The translations under genes were made by a program, and so were the position numbers. A DNA stretch of 64,000 nt, taken from contig JAJEKV010000057.1 of assembly GCA_021234155.1 (NCBI GenBank), forward strand, positions 4,313,821-4,377,820, given 5' to 3'. This document shows positions 32,139-42,394 of the stretch, piece after piece. The DNA is from Isoetes taiwanensis (taxonomy: Eukaryota > Streptophyta > Lycopodiopsida > Isoetales > Isoetaceae). Under the pieces are notes generated by a model. It did not search any database and was not told the origin of the DNA. It worked only from the letters and a program-made list of their open reading frames with translations. Within the stretch, counting starts at the first letter, position 1, and the number at the start of each line of letters is the position of its first letter.

Positions 32139-34200
32139 CTGCTACAACATTAAGCTTGCCCCAGGCTTATATATAATATCAAAATCATACTCCTCAAAGG
32201 AATTCCATCCACATCCTTTGCCTTAAGTTGAGGAGTGGCTGGGTGAAAAGATACCAAGGCTCACGGTGATCGATATCTAACCAAAACTTCCTCCCCAAAA
32301 AGTAATGCCTCCATATCCTTAATGCCCCCGACAATGGCTAGCAGCTCCTGATCATGGGTTGGGTAGCGTTGCTCGGCGTCGTTCATCTTCTTCGAGTCGT
32401 AGGCGATTACCCTTCCTTCTTGCATCAAGACTGCCCCTGTTGCTATCTTGCTCGCATCTGTTGCTACTAACTTATCTTTACTCGGGTCCGGAAGAACAAG
32501 CACTGGTGCTGTTGTCAAGGCCTCTTTAAGCTTCTCGAAGGAAGCTTGGACTTTCTCTAACCAATGGCTAGTCCAATCCTTAATCTTCTTGGCCTTAGTG
32601 AGGTCCGACAGAGGGGACGCCCACTTAGCAAAGTCCTTCACGAACTTTCTGTAATATCCCGCCAACCCGAGAAAGCTTCTTACTTCTGCTACATTCCTTG
32701 GAGCTGGCCAATCAACTATTGCCTCAATCTTCGATGGATCTGTGGAGATTCCCTCGGGTGTCACTACATGCCCCAAGTATTCCACTCGGCCTGTTGCAAA
32801 GTGGCACTTGGAGAGTTTCCCATATAGCCGATGACGTCTCAACTTTTCCAACACTTTCCTGAGATGCTGACAATGCTCTTCAAGGGACTTGCTGTAGACT
32901 AGAATGTCGTCGAAGAAGACAATGACAAACTCATCCAAGAAGTCTCTGAAGATGTCATTCATGAGGCGCATAAAAGTTGCAGGAGCGTTTGACAATCCAA
33001 AGGGCATTACTGTGAACTCAAAGTGACCATACCGCGTTCTGAAAGCGGTCTTATGGATATCCTCTTCTTTTATCCTTATCTGATGGTATCCTGATCTCAA
33101 ATCAATTTTAGAGAATACCTTTGCTCCTTGTAACTGGTCCATTAGGTCATCTGCCCTTGGCAATGCATATTTGTTCTTTATCGTCTGCTTATTGAGCTGG
33201 CGATAGTCTATGCACATTCTTAAGCTCCCGTCTTTCTTCTTCACGAAGAGTATTGGCGCTCCGAAAGGAGACACACTTGCCCTTATGAATCCAAGCTCGA
33301 GCAATTCCTGAAGCTGCTTCTTGAGCTCAATCAATTCTGGGGTGCTCATTCTATATGGTGCCTTACTGGTAGGCTTCGCATCCGGAGTCAATGTGATCTC
33401 ACATTCCACACCCCTATAAGGTGGCAGCTGCCGGATTTCATCCGGAAATACATCCTTGAACTCCGAAATAAGCTTCGCTATCTGCTTGGGCAGCTGGTTC
33501 CCCTTTGGGTCACTTCCCTCCTGCTTGCCTGGCTCAACTGATTCCATCCTCAAGATATAGTCCACCTTATTCCTTTCTATACTCTTTCTTAGCTGCTTCA
33601 AAGAGATACACTGCATGGGAGAGGCTACTTGCTTACCTTTCACTATCAACTTGTTGCCGTCCGGTGCCGTCATGGTGACTTCGTTCCGGTCACAATCAAT
33701 TACTGCTTTAGCTGGCTTCAAGAATTCCATCCCCACAATAAGATCATACCTTCCGATATCCATGACTTCTGCCCCCATCGGCCACTTAGCCCCACTAAGG
33801 TCTATGTCAAAGATGATCCTCCTCCCCTTAGTGTGCCGAATGGCGCCGTTTGCCATAGCTACTGGCCTTGGCTTAGACTTCAATACCTTGTTCTTCATTA
33901 GGGCAGCCAATCTAGGAGATGCAAAATTGTGAGAGCTACCTGTATCTATGAGGACTACATATGGATTACTATCTATAATCCCATCGGCCGCGATGACGGT
34001 CGACTGACTCTCAATATCATCTGACTCAATGTTTGCACATATGTGGCACTCACCATCTATGAAGTCCTGGGCCTCCTGCTGGTCGTCGTCTTCATCCGCT
34101 TCTGTTGGGGAATCCCAATCCATAAGCTCTGCCAAGGCTGACTGCATGACAAATGGACAATCATGTGTTCGGTGCCCTGGCTGGAAGCACCTGAAGCATA
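32139..34200 (-). pseudogene. Zinc knuckle, protease, reverse transcriptase, RNase H
   Basis: A frame from upstream of 34147 down to 32261. The gag-type knuckle [14 protein letters not shown] (CX2CX4HX4C) lies at about 34155-34200. The protease motif is [11 protein letters not shown]. The RT shows [25 protein letters not shown] and the catalytic FFDDILVYS box. RNase H begins with [14 protein letters not shown]. The frame breaks at 32261 inside RNase H, and matching pieces (TQPLLNLRQR, NVVADALSG) continue in other frames to about 32140. Polyprotein processing and cDNA synthesis would need an intact copy elsewhere. Confidence 0.9.
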
Positions 34201-35332
34201 ACTTTTTCTCAATGCATTCCTGTCTCTTCTCCTTCGGCAGACTGTCTAGAAGACGCTTAAGAGCACTGCCCCCTGATGCATTCTGTGGCTTACGGTCCCC
34301 AAAGGCTTTGTTCTGACTCTTACCCTGCTGCTGGCCTCCTGATGGTGTAGCTGCTGATTGCTTACCCTGATATTGCCCCGATCACTTGCCCCGAGCTCTT
34401 ACCCCGAAGGTTGATTCTCTGTTGGAGTTCTTTGGTGCCTCTTCCAAACTTATAGCTTTATCCTCGGCCTCACAATCCCACCTTGGGTTGATTGCTCTAA
34501 CAAGCCTCTTGATATTGCTGTTCAACCCCTCAATGTAGGTATCTCTTTTGCCTTTCGATACTCCTAACATGAAGCCTAAGCCTCATGAATTCTTGATTAT
34601 ACTTAGCCACCGATAAGCTACCTAATTCAACTTTAAAAACTCTTTGGATCGTCTACTAGTATGGGACCTTGGCACATAGTGCTTACGGAAAGCCTTGCTG
34701 AAAGTCTTAAATCTGCAATTGTTCCTCTTCAGCTTGTTAGACTTAGCATATCCCTTCCACCAGATCCTTGCCGGTCCAATAAGGTTAGCTGTAGCAACTT
34801 TCCCTATATCCTTGTCTTTCATACCGTAAGAGTTACCAAATTCTTCCATTTCATCAAGCCATGCTTCAGCTTCCATGCCTGATCTGTCTTTCCCTGAAAA
34901 TTGGCCCAGCTTCCTTGTCTTCCACACATTGCTCATAGCACTATCCACCTTCTTCTGGTAGTCATCTGTCTTTCTTGCCCTTTTCCTTGCCTTGGGTGTG
35001 CCAGACTGACTGTCGGAGCTAGAGCTGTCCTCACTGGAAGAGCTATCTGATGTGCTAAAGCTAGATGACGATGGGCTCCTGGTTCTCCTCTTCCTTCTCC
35101 TATCCCTGACGTGCCCCTGGTTGCCCTCCCCTTCCTGCTGAGGGACTTCGTCACCACCTGGAAGGCAGGGTGGAGGTGGAGGTGGAGGTAGAGGACCGTC
35201 TTCCTGCTCATTCATCAGAGGTGCCGCCCAGTTGATCAGGTTTTGCATCTGGTTCCTCATCTGCACCAGCCTTGCGTTGATTGCCTCTGGTGACATATCC
35301 TGTTCAAAATCTTCTTGTTCTCTGCCAAACAA
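34201..35332 (-). pseudogene. Gag polyprotein, frameshifted
   Basis: The main frame (34622-35332) starts MFGREQEDFEQDM. It has a polyproline run, an SR/Ser-rich low-complexity part, and then a retrotransposon gag core (LGQFSGKDR, EAWLDEMEEF, ARIWWKGY, FRKHYVP). Near 34620 the frame is lost. Typical continuations (SVAKYNQEFMRLRLHV, then GLNSNIKRLV-like residues) are split between two frames down to 34382. The knuckle region lies in frame with pol. Confidence 0.82.
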
Positions 35333-35621
35333 ATTCCTTGGTACCCAATTGCGTGGTCGGTGCTGGTCCTGAGATCCTGCACTTGAGTTCCTTGCTGCAA
35401 GGATTGATCATTAATACATGTTATTAAGTTAGGCAATGATCATTTTTGCTTACAATTAAATTGTTGTTAGGTACAAAAGAAATCATATGAAAACTTCATT
35501 TACAAGTCAAAATCATGGTAATACATTAATTAACATATAGGGGTACACTTAATGAACTACATGATAATACTTAAGAAAGAGTTACAATGTACTTTAATTA
35601 ACTTAACAAACAAATCTTCTA
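35333..35621. other. Spacer between gag and accessory ORF3
   Basis: AT-rich, no gene. It could hold a promoter or splice signals for gag-pol expression, but none was clear. Confidence 0.4.
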
Positions 35622-36089
35622 TCAGTGATGTCGCTTGAAGAAGTTCTTGATTTTCTTGAATGTTGTGCCCTTGCCCATGTTCTGCAGTATTCTGGCCGCC
35701 AACCCTCCCTCTAATGCTCTTGCCACCTGTGGTGCTGGTAGTTCTGGTGCAGTTGCCGCCACCACTGACAAGTGCGCATCCCTGAGGTGGCCCCTTGCGA
35801 AGTCGAGGGCGTGAAGGGCTACTGCTCTCTTGAAGAGTATAACATGGTCCATTCCGACATCTATCTTGGCATGCTGCCCAAACCCTGTAAGTGCTATAAG
35901 GAGCGCCACTGATTCTTCACCCCTTGGGCTGAACTCCTTGTGAAAGACTATCATCTGTCCTTGGCTAAGGGCCGGAAGATAGTACTTGAGTGATTTACCC
36001 CTGTGTGGCCCCGTGGCTCCCGTGCCTCTCCTGCTAGCTGCCTGGCCGAAGATATCTATTGCTGTAAGATCTTCGTGGTCCCTCCACAT
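35622..36089 (-). CDS. Accessory ORF3 of the chromovirus, unknown
   Basis: Intact 155-residue frame, 36 bp downstream of the stop of ORF2 and probably on the same transcript. No family recognised. It has an Ala/Leu-rich helical middle and a strongly basic C-terminus (KGTTFKKIKNFFKRHH) that could bind nucleic acid. Located upstream of gag on the coding strand, an uncommon position, since extra ORFs in plant gypsy elements are more often downstream of pol or antisense. Confidence 0.55.
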   Translation of the reverse strand: MWRDHEDLTAIDIFGQAASRRGTGATGPHRGKSLKYYLPALSQGQMIVFHKEFSPRGEESVALLIALTGFGQHAKIDVGMDHVILFKRAVALHALDFARGHLRDAHLSVVAATAPELPAPQVARALEGGLAARILQNMGKGTTFKKIKNFFKRHH

Positions 36090-36125
36090 TGTTGCTGCGT
36101 TCTCCGTTAATCTTTGCTAGATGCT

Positions 36126-37178
36126 TCACGCATGCTCCCGAGCGGACCGGTCGGCTCGAACTTGGGCCTCTTCCCCCGCTTGTACAACCCGCTTTGGATC
36201 TCCCGGAATTCCTCCTCGGAATGTCGGGTTGCTTTGTTGTTGAAACATCTCGCCTTTATCTGGCCGGTATGCCTGGATATCCGACATGGTTTCCCCTGCA
36301 TAGGAGTGTCGCTCGGCTACCTCCCTTGGGATCTCCTGGTAGGAGTAGTCGATGAAGTCGCTACCCTGTTCCTGTGCAATTAGGCCTAGGAGCTCGTCTA
36401 TCCTGAGGTTCTCCTCTTGGCAATAGGGAAGGTTAAGGACATCGGTGGCGAATATATACTCCTCACCGTCGATGATCACTGGGGTGAGGGTCGTGATACC
36501 TATTGGCGGCTCGAAGTCTCGCCTTAGCACCTCCTGTTGCTGAGCTAGACGCCTCTCCATCCTTCTTGCCTCGCTTATCTCCCAGCTTGGGTTCTCTTCC
36601 TCTTCCTCCTCATAGTCCTGTTCAATCTGCAACCTAGGTGTTTCTGATGTGGAGCCATGGTATTCGTACTCCGCCGTTTCGATCTCGTGGATACCTATCT
36701 GCTGTCTTCGAGTGTCGAGAGGAGCTAAATCCAAGGGTTGAATGGACGGCTCGCCTGGTTGGTTGACTGCCCTGTACTGCATGAACAAGGCTAAAGCTGC
36801 CTGGCTTGAGACGTACCTATGCCTATGGTGCTTACAGGTCATGTAGTCTGGCATGTTTCTGGTTCTATCCCACAGCCTACTCTTGCCCCTGGATCCCCCA
36901 CCTATGGCTTGGGCAAGGGTGTCTAAAGAAACCCATTTCCCTCCCCTAGGTGGCAAGCTAACCTCTTCGGGTAGAATGTGCTGATCATATTGACAGATGA
37001 TATCAGTGTAATAAGGAGTTCTGGTTAAAGTGGCATGGAGATCAAAGAGATGATCAAAGACATGAAAGGCTTGCTCAGCAGGAAAATCACAAATGTGATT
37101 GGAGTCATTGTACCATCTAACAAAGCTTGATGGTGCCATTGAGCAGAGATGGCTATGAAAAATGGCTGATGGAAACAA
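36126..37178 (-). CDS. Accessory ORF2 of the chromovirus, unknown
   Basis: Intact frame of 350 residues from 37178, or 337 from the second Met (37139, MAPSSFVRWY), which I favour because it is nearer the usual TATA-to-start spacing of a leader. No family recognised. The N-terminal half has a compact Trp/His/Tyr-rich region (YMTCKHHRHRYVSSQAALAL). The middle has an acidic run of Glu, and the C-terminal part is charged. A TATA-like TCTATAAAAAGGG on the minus strand (37246-37258) lies 70-110 bp upstream, suggesting its own promoter. Confidence 0.6.
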   Translation of the reverse strand: MFPSAIFHSHLCSMAPSSFVRWYNDSNHICDFPAEQAFHVFDHLFDLHATLTRTPYYTDIICQYDQHILPEEVSLPPRGGKWVSLDTLAQAIGGGSRGKSRLWDRTRNMPDYMTCKHHRHRYVSSQAALALFMQYRAVNQPGEPSIQPLDLAPLDTRRQQIGIHEIETAEYEYHGSTSETPRLQIEQDYEEEEEENPSWEISEARRMERRLAQQQEVLRRDFEPPIGITTLTPVIIDGEEYIFATDVLNLPYCQEENLRIDELLGLIAQEQGSDFIDYSYQEIPREVAERHSYAGETMSDIQAYRPDKGEMFQQQSNPTFRGGIPGDPKRVVQAGEEAQVRADRSAREHA

Positions 37179-37245
37179 GTAAGGAGCTAGAAAATCGCCA
37201 GAGGGGCTGAGAGCACTTTTGGTGGGGAGAAAATGACAAAGGAGG

Positions 37246-37258
37246 ACCCTTTTTATAG
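37246..37258 (-). promoter_or_regulatory. Putative TATA box of accessory ORF2
   Basis: Minus strand TCTATAAAAAGGG followed by a C/T-rich leader to the ATG at 37139 or 37178. It resembles a plant core promoter; no transcript evidence is available. Confidence 0.45.
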
Positions 37259-37433
37259 ACTAGGGGTGCCTCGGGTTCCGTGCACAAAGGTTCTTGATAG
37301 GGCAGACTTCGAATCTATGGCCATGGTTGTCCAATTGAGCTATCATGAAGTGCAATTCTAAACAAAACAAAGCAAGAAACACTACATGGCAGTTGGTTAG
37401 GTAAAATTTGGTCAAGTTAGGCAAATTCAGGCG

Positions 37434-37711
37434 AAATCGGGTGGCGTCGCGCGGATCGGGTCTGCGTCGCGGGCACAGACGTGTTTTGCGCGACGGGACC
37501 CGATTTCGGGTTATTTCCACTTTTAGGAGGAGTTTTAGGGTATTAGAAGATCCTAACATGACTGACTAGCATGATTCTAGCTTAATTAGCAACTTTTATT
37601 ACTTAATTTGGACATGGATCAGGTCTAAAATGGCAAAATCGGGTGGCGTCGCGCAGAATGGGTCTGCGTCGCGGGCGCAGACGTGTTTTGCGCGACGGGA
37701 CCCGATTTCGG
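37434..37711. repeat. Duplicated 76-bp GC-rich hairpin
   Basis: Two copies (37434-37509 and 37636-37711) in an AT-rich spacer. Each can fold: AAATCGGGTGGCGTCGCGC pairs with GCGCGACGGGACCCGATTT with two mismatches. They sit between accessory ORFs 1 and 2. Confidence 0.8.
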
Positions 37712-37860
37712 TTCATTTTGCAATTTTTTGTCTACTTAGCTACTTAAACATATTTTTATACCTAAACATATTTTCATACTCAATTAATGGCCAGTTTTAC
37801 ACAAAATTTTATATTTATGGGAAAACTTAATAATTACATTAGTTTAACAAAATTGCATCC

Positions 37861-38947
37861 TCAAGGGTATTCCTTGCGGATGCGACGCGCCAAGTGTATG
37901 TCCTTGGGCATCAAGGTCACCCTCTTCGCGTGGATCGCGCAGAGGTTCCCTTCCTCAAACAACTGGGTGAGCTCGGCCTCAGCGGCCACCTGCAACACCC
38001 GAGTTGTGAGCGACGTCACCCTATAGTCGGTGACGAACTGCTGCATTACCTCCCGCATGAGCCGCTCAAACGGCGCCTTCCTAATCAGGAGATTAGTGCA
38101 CTGTTGAAAGTGCCTAATCTCCCGAAAAACTCGGGCGTGCGGGGAATTAGGTCCATGGTGGACCTTCTTCGGCTTCTCGGGCTGTGGCGGCGGCGGCTTG
38201 GGTTGCTTCTTTGGCGGCCGACCCCCCTCCACGGTGCGCTGAACGTTTTGCCGGCAGTACCAATCATTATACCTCGTCCACTGACGGAGGTATTCTTGGT
38301 ACGCCTTGAGGCGGCGCTGGTAGAGACGGTCCTCCTTCAAGGCGAAGGCTCGCTCGCCCGCCTTCTGCTTCTTCACCACCTTAGGTGGCTCGGGCCACAC
38401 TGGGTAAGGTGGTCTTGGGTCCGCCCCCTCCTCCTGCTCTTCTTCCTCCTCCTCAACTTCTTCCACCTGCTCCTCCTCCCGCCGGGGAGGCTCCTCGATC
38501 ACGACGGTTCGGCGAGGACCGTCGTTTCTTCTCTTTGTCCTCCGCTCCTGCCGCCGCAGCTCCTCCTCGCGCTCCCTCTTCCTCCTCGCGGCCCTCTCTT
38601 CTGGCCACTCCGCAACCTTCTCTTTGCCCTTCTTCCTTGGCGCCGAAGGCCTCGGCTCTTGCACCTGCTCTTCAACTTGTTCTTCCACCTGCTCCTCCAC
38701 TTCGGTGTCTGTGGCCCCGAAGTGGCGCGACTCATCCGTTCTTTGTGTGCCTGCCGACGAGGAACTGCTGCTAGGGCTCTCCTCGGCGTCGTGATAAGTG
38801 TCGCCGCTGCTGCTGCTGCTGGGGTGGGGCTCCTCGTCGCCTGGCTTGGGCCGAAGGTGTTCAGGTACCTTCTTCACATGGCGACCGGCTGCTAAGTTCG
38901 CCATCGAGATGTCCTGGCTTCCTGTAGGTTTGTTTGGTGCGAGCCAT
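37861..38947 (-). CDS. Histone H3-like protein encoded by the LTR retrotransposon
   Basis: The ATG at 38945-38947 begins [10 protein letters not shown], matching the H3 tail except Tyr for Ala7 (Lys4 and Lys9 kept). This frame closes after 28 codons. The main frame (38904-37861, [10 protein letters not shown]) overlaps it, so a one-base shift separates tail and body in this copy. The body has Ser-rich and Glu-rich parts, basic coiled-coil stretches and a Pro/Lys linker. It ends in an H3 histone fold of ~95 residues: [20 protein letters not shown] (alpha N/1), a Loop 1 without the CENP-A-type extension, [20 protein letters not shown] (alpha 2) and [15 protein letters not shown] (Loop 2/alpha 3). 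Canonical H3 is ~135 residues; this is ~360. A role in chromatin targeting or packaging is inference. Confidence 0.88.
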
Positions 38948-39033
38948 ATCTTATGGTTCAGAAAATGGGTGACGAAAGGCTGAGCAAGAGAGAGGTGAAG
39001 GTGAAGGGTTGGAGAGAGAGAATGAGGTGTCAG

Positions 39034-39043
39034 ATATTTAAAA
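39034..39043 (-). promoter_or_regulatory. Putative TATA box of the H3-like ORF
   Basis: Minus strand TTTTTAAATA lies ~90 bp upstream of the ATG, with a C/T-rich leader (CTCATTCTCTCTCTCC) between, like a plant host-gene core promoter. Confidence 0.4.
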
Positions 39044-39509
39044 AGGAGGGTCTCTGGGAATATTCTCCTACCATAATTACCCCTATTTATTAGCCCCCCT
39101 TATTAATTACACCATATTTAGTAATTATTTAATTATTAATGTATATATTAAATCTATATTAATTGATATTATACTTAAATTTTCGAATTTTTTCTAATGG
39201 TTCGAAGTGCTAATTATGAATTTGCGCCATTTTTCACCTGGGTCTCCGATTGGCATGATTCTTCGACCCATTTTAGGTGAAATTTGATGCAGATGCACAA
39301 TTCTCACTCCAAATTTACTAGAAGATGAGTTTGACTCGCTCAGACCTTCGTCTAACACTTAACCTAAGTCCTGACCCACTACCTAGGAGAAAAATTTTTC
39401 CCCCATTTTCGCGGTTCAATGGTGGAAATGTTTATTTCACACCCCTATAGGCCTGTTAGACTACTTCATGGTTATGGTCAGTGCTAGTTCTTGGTCAACC
39501 AAGAACATT
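39044..39509. other. Leader between primer-binding site and H3-like ORF
   Basis: AT-rich untranslated region of the element. No gene seen. Confidence 0.5.
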
Positions 39510-39521
39510 GCTCTGATACCA
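39510..39521 (-). promoter_or_regulatory. Primer-binding site, tRNA-iMet type
   Basis: Minus strand TGGTATCAGAGC, the standard initiator-Met PBS, one base from the end of the 5' LTR. Confidence 0.92.
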
Positions 39522-39522
39522 T

Positions 39523-41168
39523 TGTGACGCTCCCTGCGAAACATACGGCGCCCAGCCGTACACTCGGCAGGAAATCCCCCATCCGGCTCAACAACCGCAC
39601 GGGCCCTTCGTCTACCCCGCACTCTGAGGTGACCCTTAGTGCGGGGAGGGAACACGAAGGTGTCTTGCGCGCCCTTCCCCTATGGGCTCCTATAACAGCG
39701 GAAGCGATAACACGTCAGAACTAGCATAAAACATATACAAATACTACCTCGAAGGGTAGTGCATCACACATATACTAGTGCAAAGATGATAATCACGAAC
39801 CATAAAACATGAGAGCTCCTACCCCTCCGGACTCATAAGGAGGATGACCGACCGGGCTAGGCCTCAAGATAGAGCGCACCGAGTCATGGCAATGGCGAGG
39901 GCTGGCATAGAACAATGGCTAGGGTTGAGCACTCCATCCGCCCCTCCCGCATATACTTTGCGGATGGGCTAAATCGGGGCTCGCATGACTCTAGCCTTCC
40001 GATACGCAATCCCATGGCATCACCCATCGGGACTACTCTGTGGTTGCATCTCCCCTGGGTCCGATGAGGCAGAAGGGTTGCATCTCCCCTTCCTGTGGTC
40101 TAGAGGTGCCGTGGGCGCTAGAGAATCGTGGGCGACACACGATTGCACCCGATGAACCCCCCAAAACGAGAGCCAAGCCAACACTTGCAGCTCTCGAGAG
40201 GCAGGGCAACACCATTGCCCCAGGAGGTGTCCGACCCATGCTCGGCCCACACGAAGTGACCGACCATAAGCCTAGCCCACTATGGGATCCCCCGGCCCCC
40301 ACTCGGGGGATCCTCCCTCCACATTCCCTCTAGCCCCGTTATGTGGTGGCCGAGTCACATCATAACCTCGATAGCCCGGTGGGCTCCTATGCACAAAGCC
40401 GCATCTAATAGGAACTAAGGGATCTACTCTAGGAGCATACTACATATGGCCCTAGGTCTCTACCCCCCTTCCCAATACAAGAGGAGCAAACATGATCAAC
40501 CAACATCACATAAACATCATAACATGAGAATAATCATAGTAAGAACATCTTAACCTAATCATACAAATCTAACTAACGGTTAGGGTTCCTTGATTAGGGT
40601 TCAAGATGTTGAATATGGGTTCTAGGATGGCTCTACTCTAGATACAAGATACTAGCACATCTGGAATGCTAATTCCAGATGAGCTATCACAACTACTACC
40701 CTATGTACCGCCTCTCCCGATGCTCTCCCTCCAGATCCGTGTGCCTCCATGGTCTTCGACTCACGTGATGCTGCTCTTGCTCCAAGAACGAGTCTACCCT
40801 GCTGGGGCTGCTGCACCAGTCTATGCTACAGCAAACGATGTTCGAAACGGGGTTTCGAACGAGTAGGTGAGTCTCTGGGTGCTAGGGCTGGAAAGAGGCC
40901 TAGGGTTAGGGTTTAGGCCTATATAAGTTAGGTCCACCTAGGATGCCACGTGGCACCAATCGGGTGACTCCTGTGTGGCGGGTGCCCCCAATAGGTTAAG
41001 GCCACGTGGATAATGGTCTAACCTATGGTTGGCTAAGTTATGAGAATAACTTGGCCATGCCCCCCCAATGCCACAATCTATGGTATACAAGGCTATGAAG
41101 ATAGACTTGTATAGTGACGGATCCAGGAATATACGTATTTATGGCGTATATTCCCCTGGACCGTCACA
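39523..41168 (-). repeat. 5' LTR, 1646 bp
   Basis: Pairs with 28065-29713. It has the same TATATA box (40918-40926) and two G-boxes (40947-40952, 41003-41008), which in the minus direction lie upstream of the TATA box. This is the expected promoter LTR. Confidence 0.93.
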
Positions 41169-41173
41169 TAAGA
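41169..41173. repeat. TSD TAAGA, right
   Basis: Repeats 28060-28064. It is followed by the last ~35 bp of duplicated-segment copy 1 (GACGAAGGTCTTTCTTGACT). Confidence 0.92.
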
Positions 41174-41209
41174 CGAAGGTCTTTCTTGACTTGAAGGGTT
41201 TTTTTATTC

Positions 41210-42394
41210 TACTTCAGTTTCCTGGTTGTACCAGGGACCTCGACTTGATTACCTTTGTTAGGTGTAAAAATATTTTTATATGCTCTCTACATGCATTTAT
41301 CTCTTGTAGCTTATAAAATCTAGGCTTCAACTTACATTTGTGTTATCTCTGATTTAGGGAAAAGCAAAGAAACTGACAAAAATCTTAAGGAGTTGATCTC
41401 CAATACCAATATTGCCATTTGGCCTAGAAAACAAAATATTTCAGACCACGTTGTGGTGAAAGATGGCCACAGTGCCATGAAACAAAATATTTTAAAGCCA
41501 CTTACTACCTATGAAATGGTCCTTTTCAGTTCATTGCTTATTGAACTAATTACTTATGTATTTGGTACATTCAAGGTAACTGATTTCCAAGACTGAGATA
41601 GCAGAAACATACACATGCAAAATGTTGGAAATACGATCAGGGCATTATTATTGACTTAGCTTTGTTATGAAGACTGCATCAAATGAAAACTGGCCGCAGT
41701 GGAACAAAAAAAGCATTTGGACTTCAAGAATGAATAGAGCAAAGAGATTTATTGTAAGTAATAAGCACCAATCTGGCTTTTTGTGGTACTGTTCTTTCCC
41801 TGGATTGTTGGAAATTTTAAAGTAAAATCAGACCTTCAAAAAGGCATTTGCTTAAACTTGGAGAACAACGAACTTCCCTTTGAGGGTAATCGATTCAGCA
41901 TAGTTGATGGAGATAGGCTTGTACAAGCAAGCCTTCAAAGCGATCATTTCCTTTATTTCTTACAATTTTGACACTATTACTGTGACATATTATTATATGC
42001 CCTTTACATGCTCTTATCCCCTGTAACTTGTAAATATCTAGTCTTCATAGTCCTCAACTTACATATGTGTTATCTTTGATATAGGGGAAAGCAAAGAATC
42101 TGTCAAAAATCTTATGGAGTTGATCTCCAGTACCAATATTGCCATTTGGCATAGAAAACAAAATATTTCAAACCACATTATGGTGAAAAATGGCCATAGT
42201 GCCATGAAACAAAATATTGACATGTTCCTTTCAGTTCATTGCTTATTAAACTAGCTACTTACGTATTTGGTACGTTCACGATAAGTGATTTCCAAGGCTG
42301 ATGTAGCAGAAACATACTCACGCAAAATGCTAGAAAAGCATAAAGAGGTACGTTCCTTCTTTTGATAATCTGATTTTACACAAAGAATTAGGGT
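41210..42394. repeat. Exon-like direct duplication, unknown gene fragment
   Basis: 41357-41492 and 42085-42217 are direct repeats at high identity. In frame both read like NTNIAIWPRKQNIS and GHSAMKQNI, and both are preceded by an AG after a pyrimidine-rich run. 41820-41970 between them also reads as a plausible exon. The family was not recognised. It may be a decayed host gene or part of the surrounding duplicated locus. Confidence 0.55.

Larger units (their letters stand above)
28065..41168 (-). mobile_element. Ty3/gypsy chromovirus carrying three extra ORFs, 13.1 kb
   Basis: LTRs at 28065-29713 and 39523-41168 start TGTGACG and end GTCACA, and are flanked by TAAGA on both sides. The paralogous site 47276-47280 holds one TAAGA and no insert. 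Order on the minus strand: 5' LTR (right), tRNA-iMet primer site, histone H3-like ORF, ORF2, ORF3, gag, protease-RT-RNase H, integrase, chromodomain, polypurine tract, 3' LTR. RNase H-integrase-chromodomain order plus the chromodomain mark a chromovirus. Frameshifts in gag, RNase H and chromodomain mean this copy is not autonomous, yet its LTRs are still very similar with scattered small indels. Confidence 0.93.

Noticed and set aside
37894-38895. 333-codon plus-strand frame opposite the H3-like ORF
   Set aside because: It is the antisense of the Glu/Arg/Pro-rich linker and histone fold. The minus-strand reading has a clear family match and the plus reading is a low-complexity Leu/Arg shadow.
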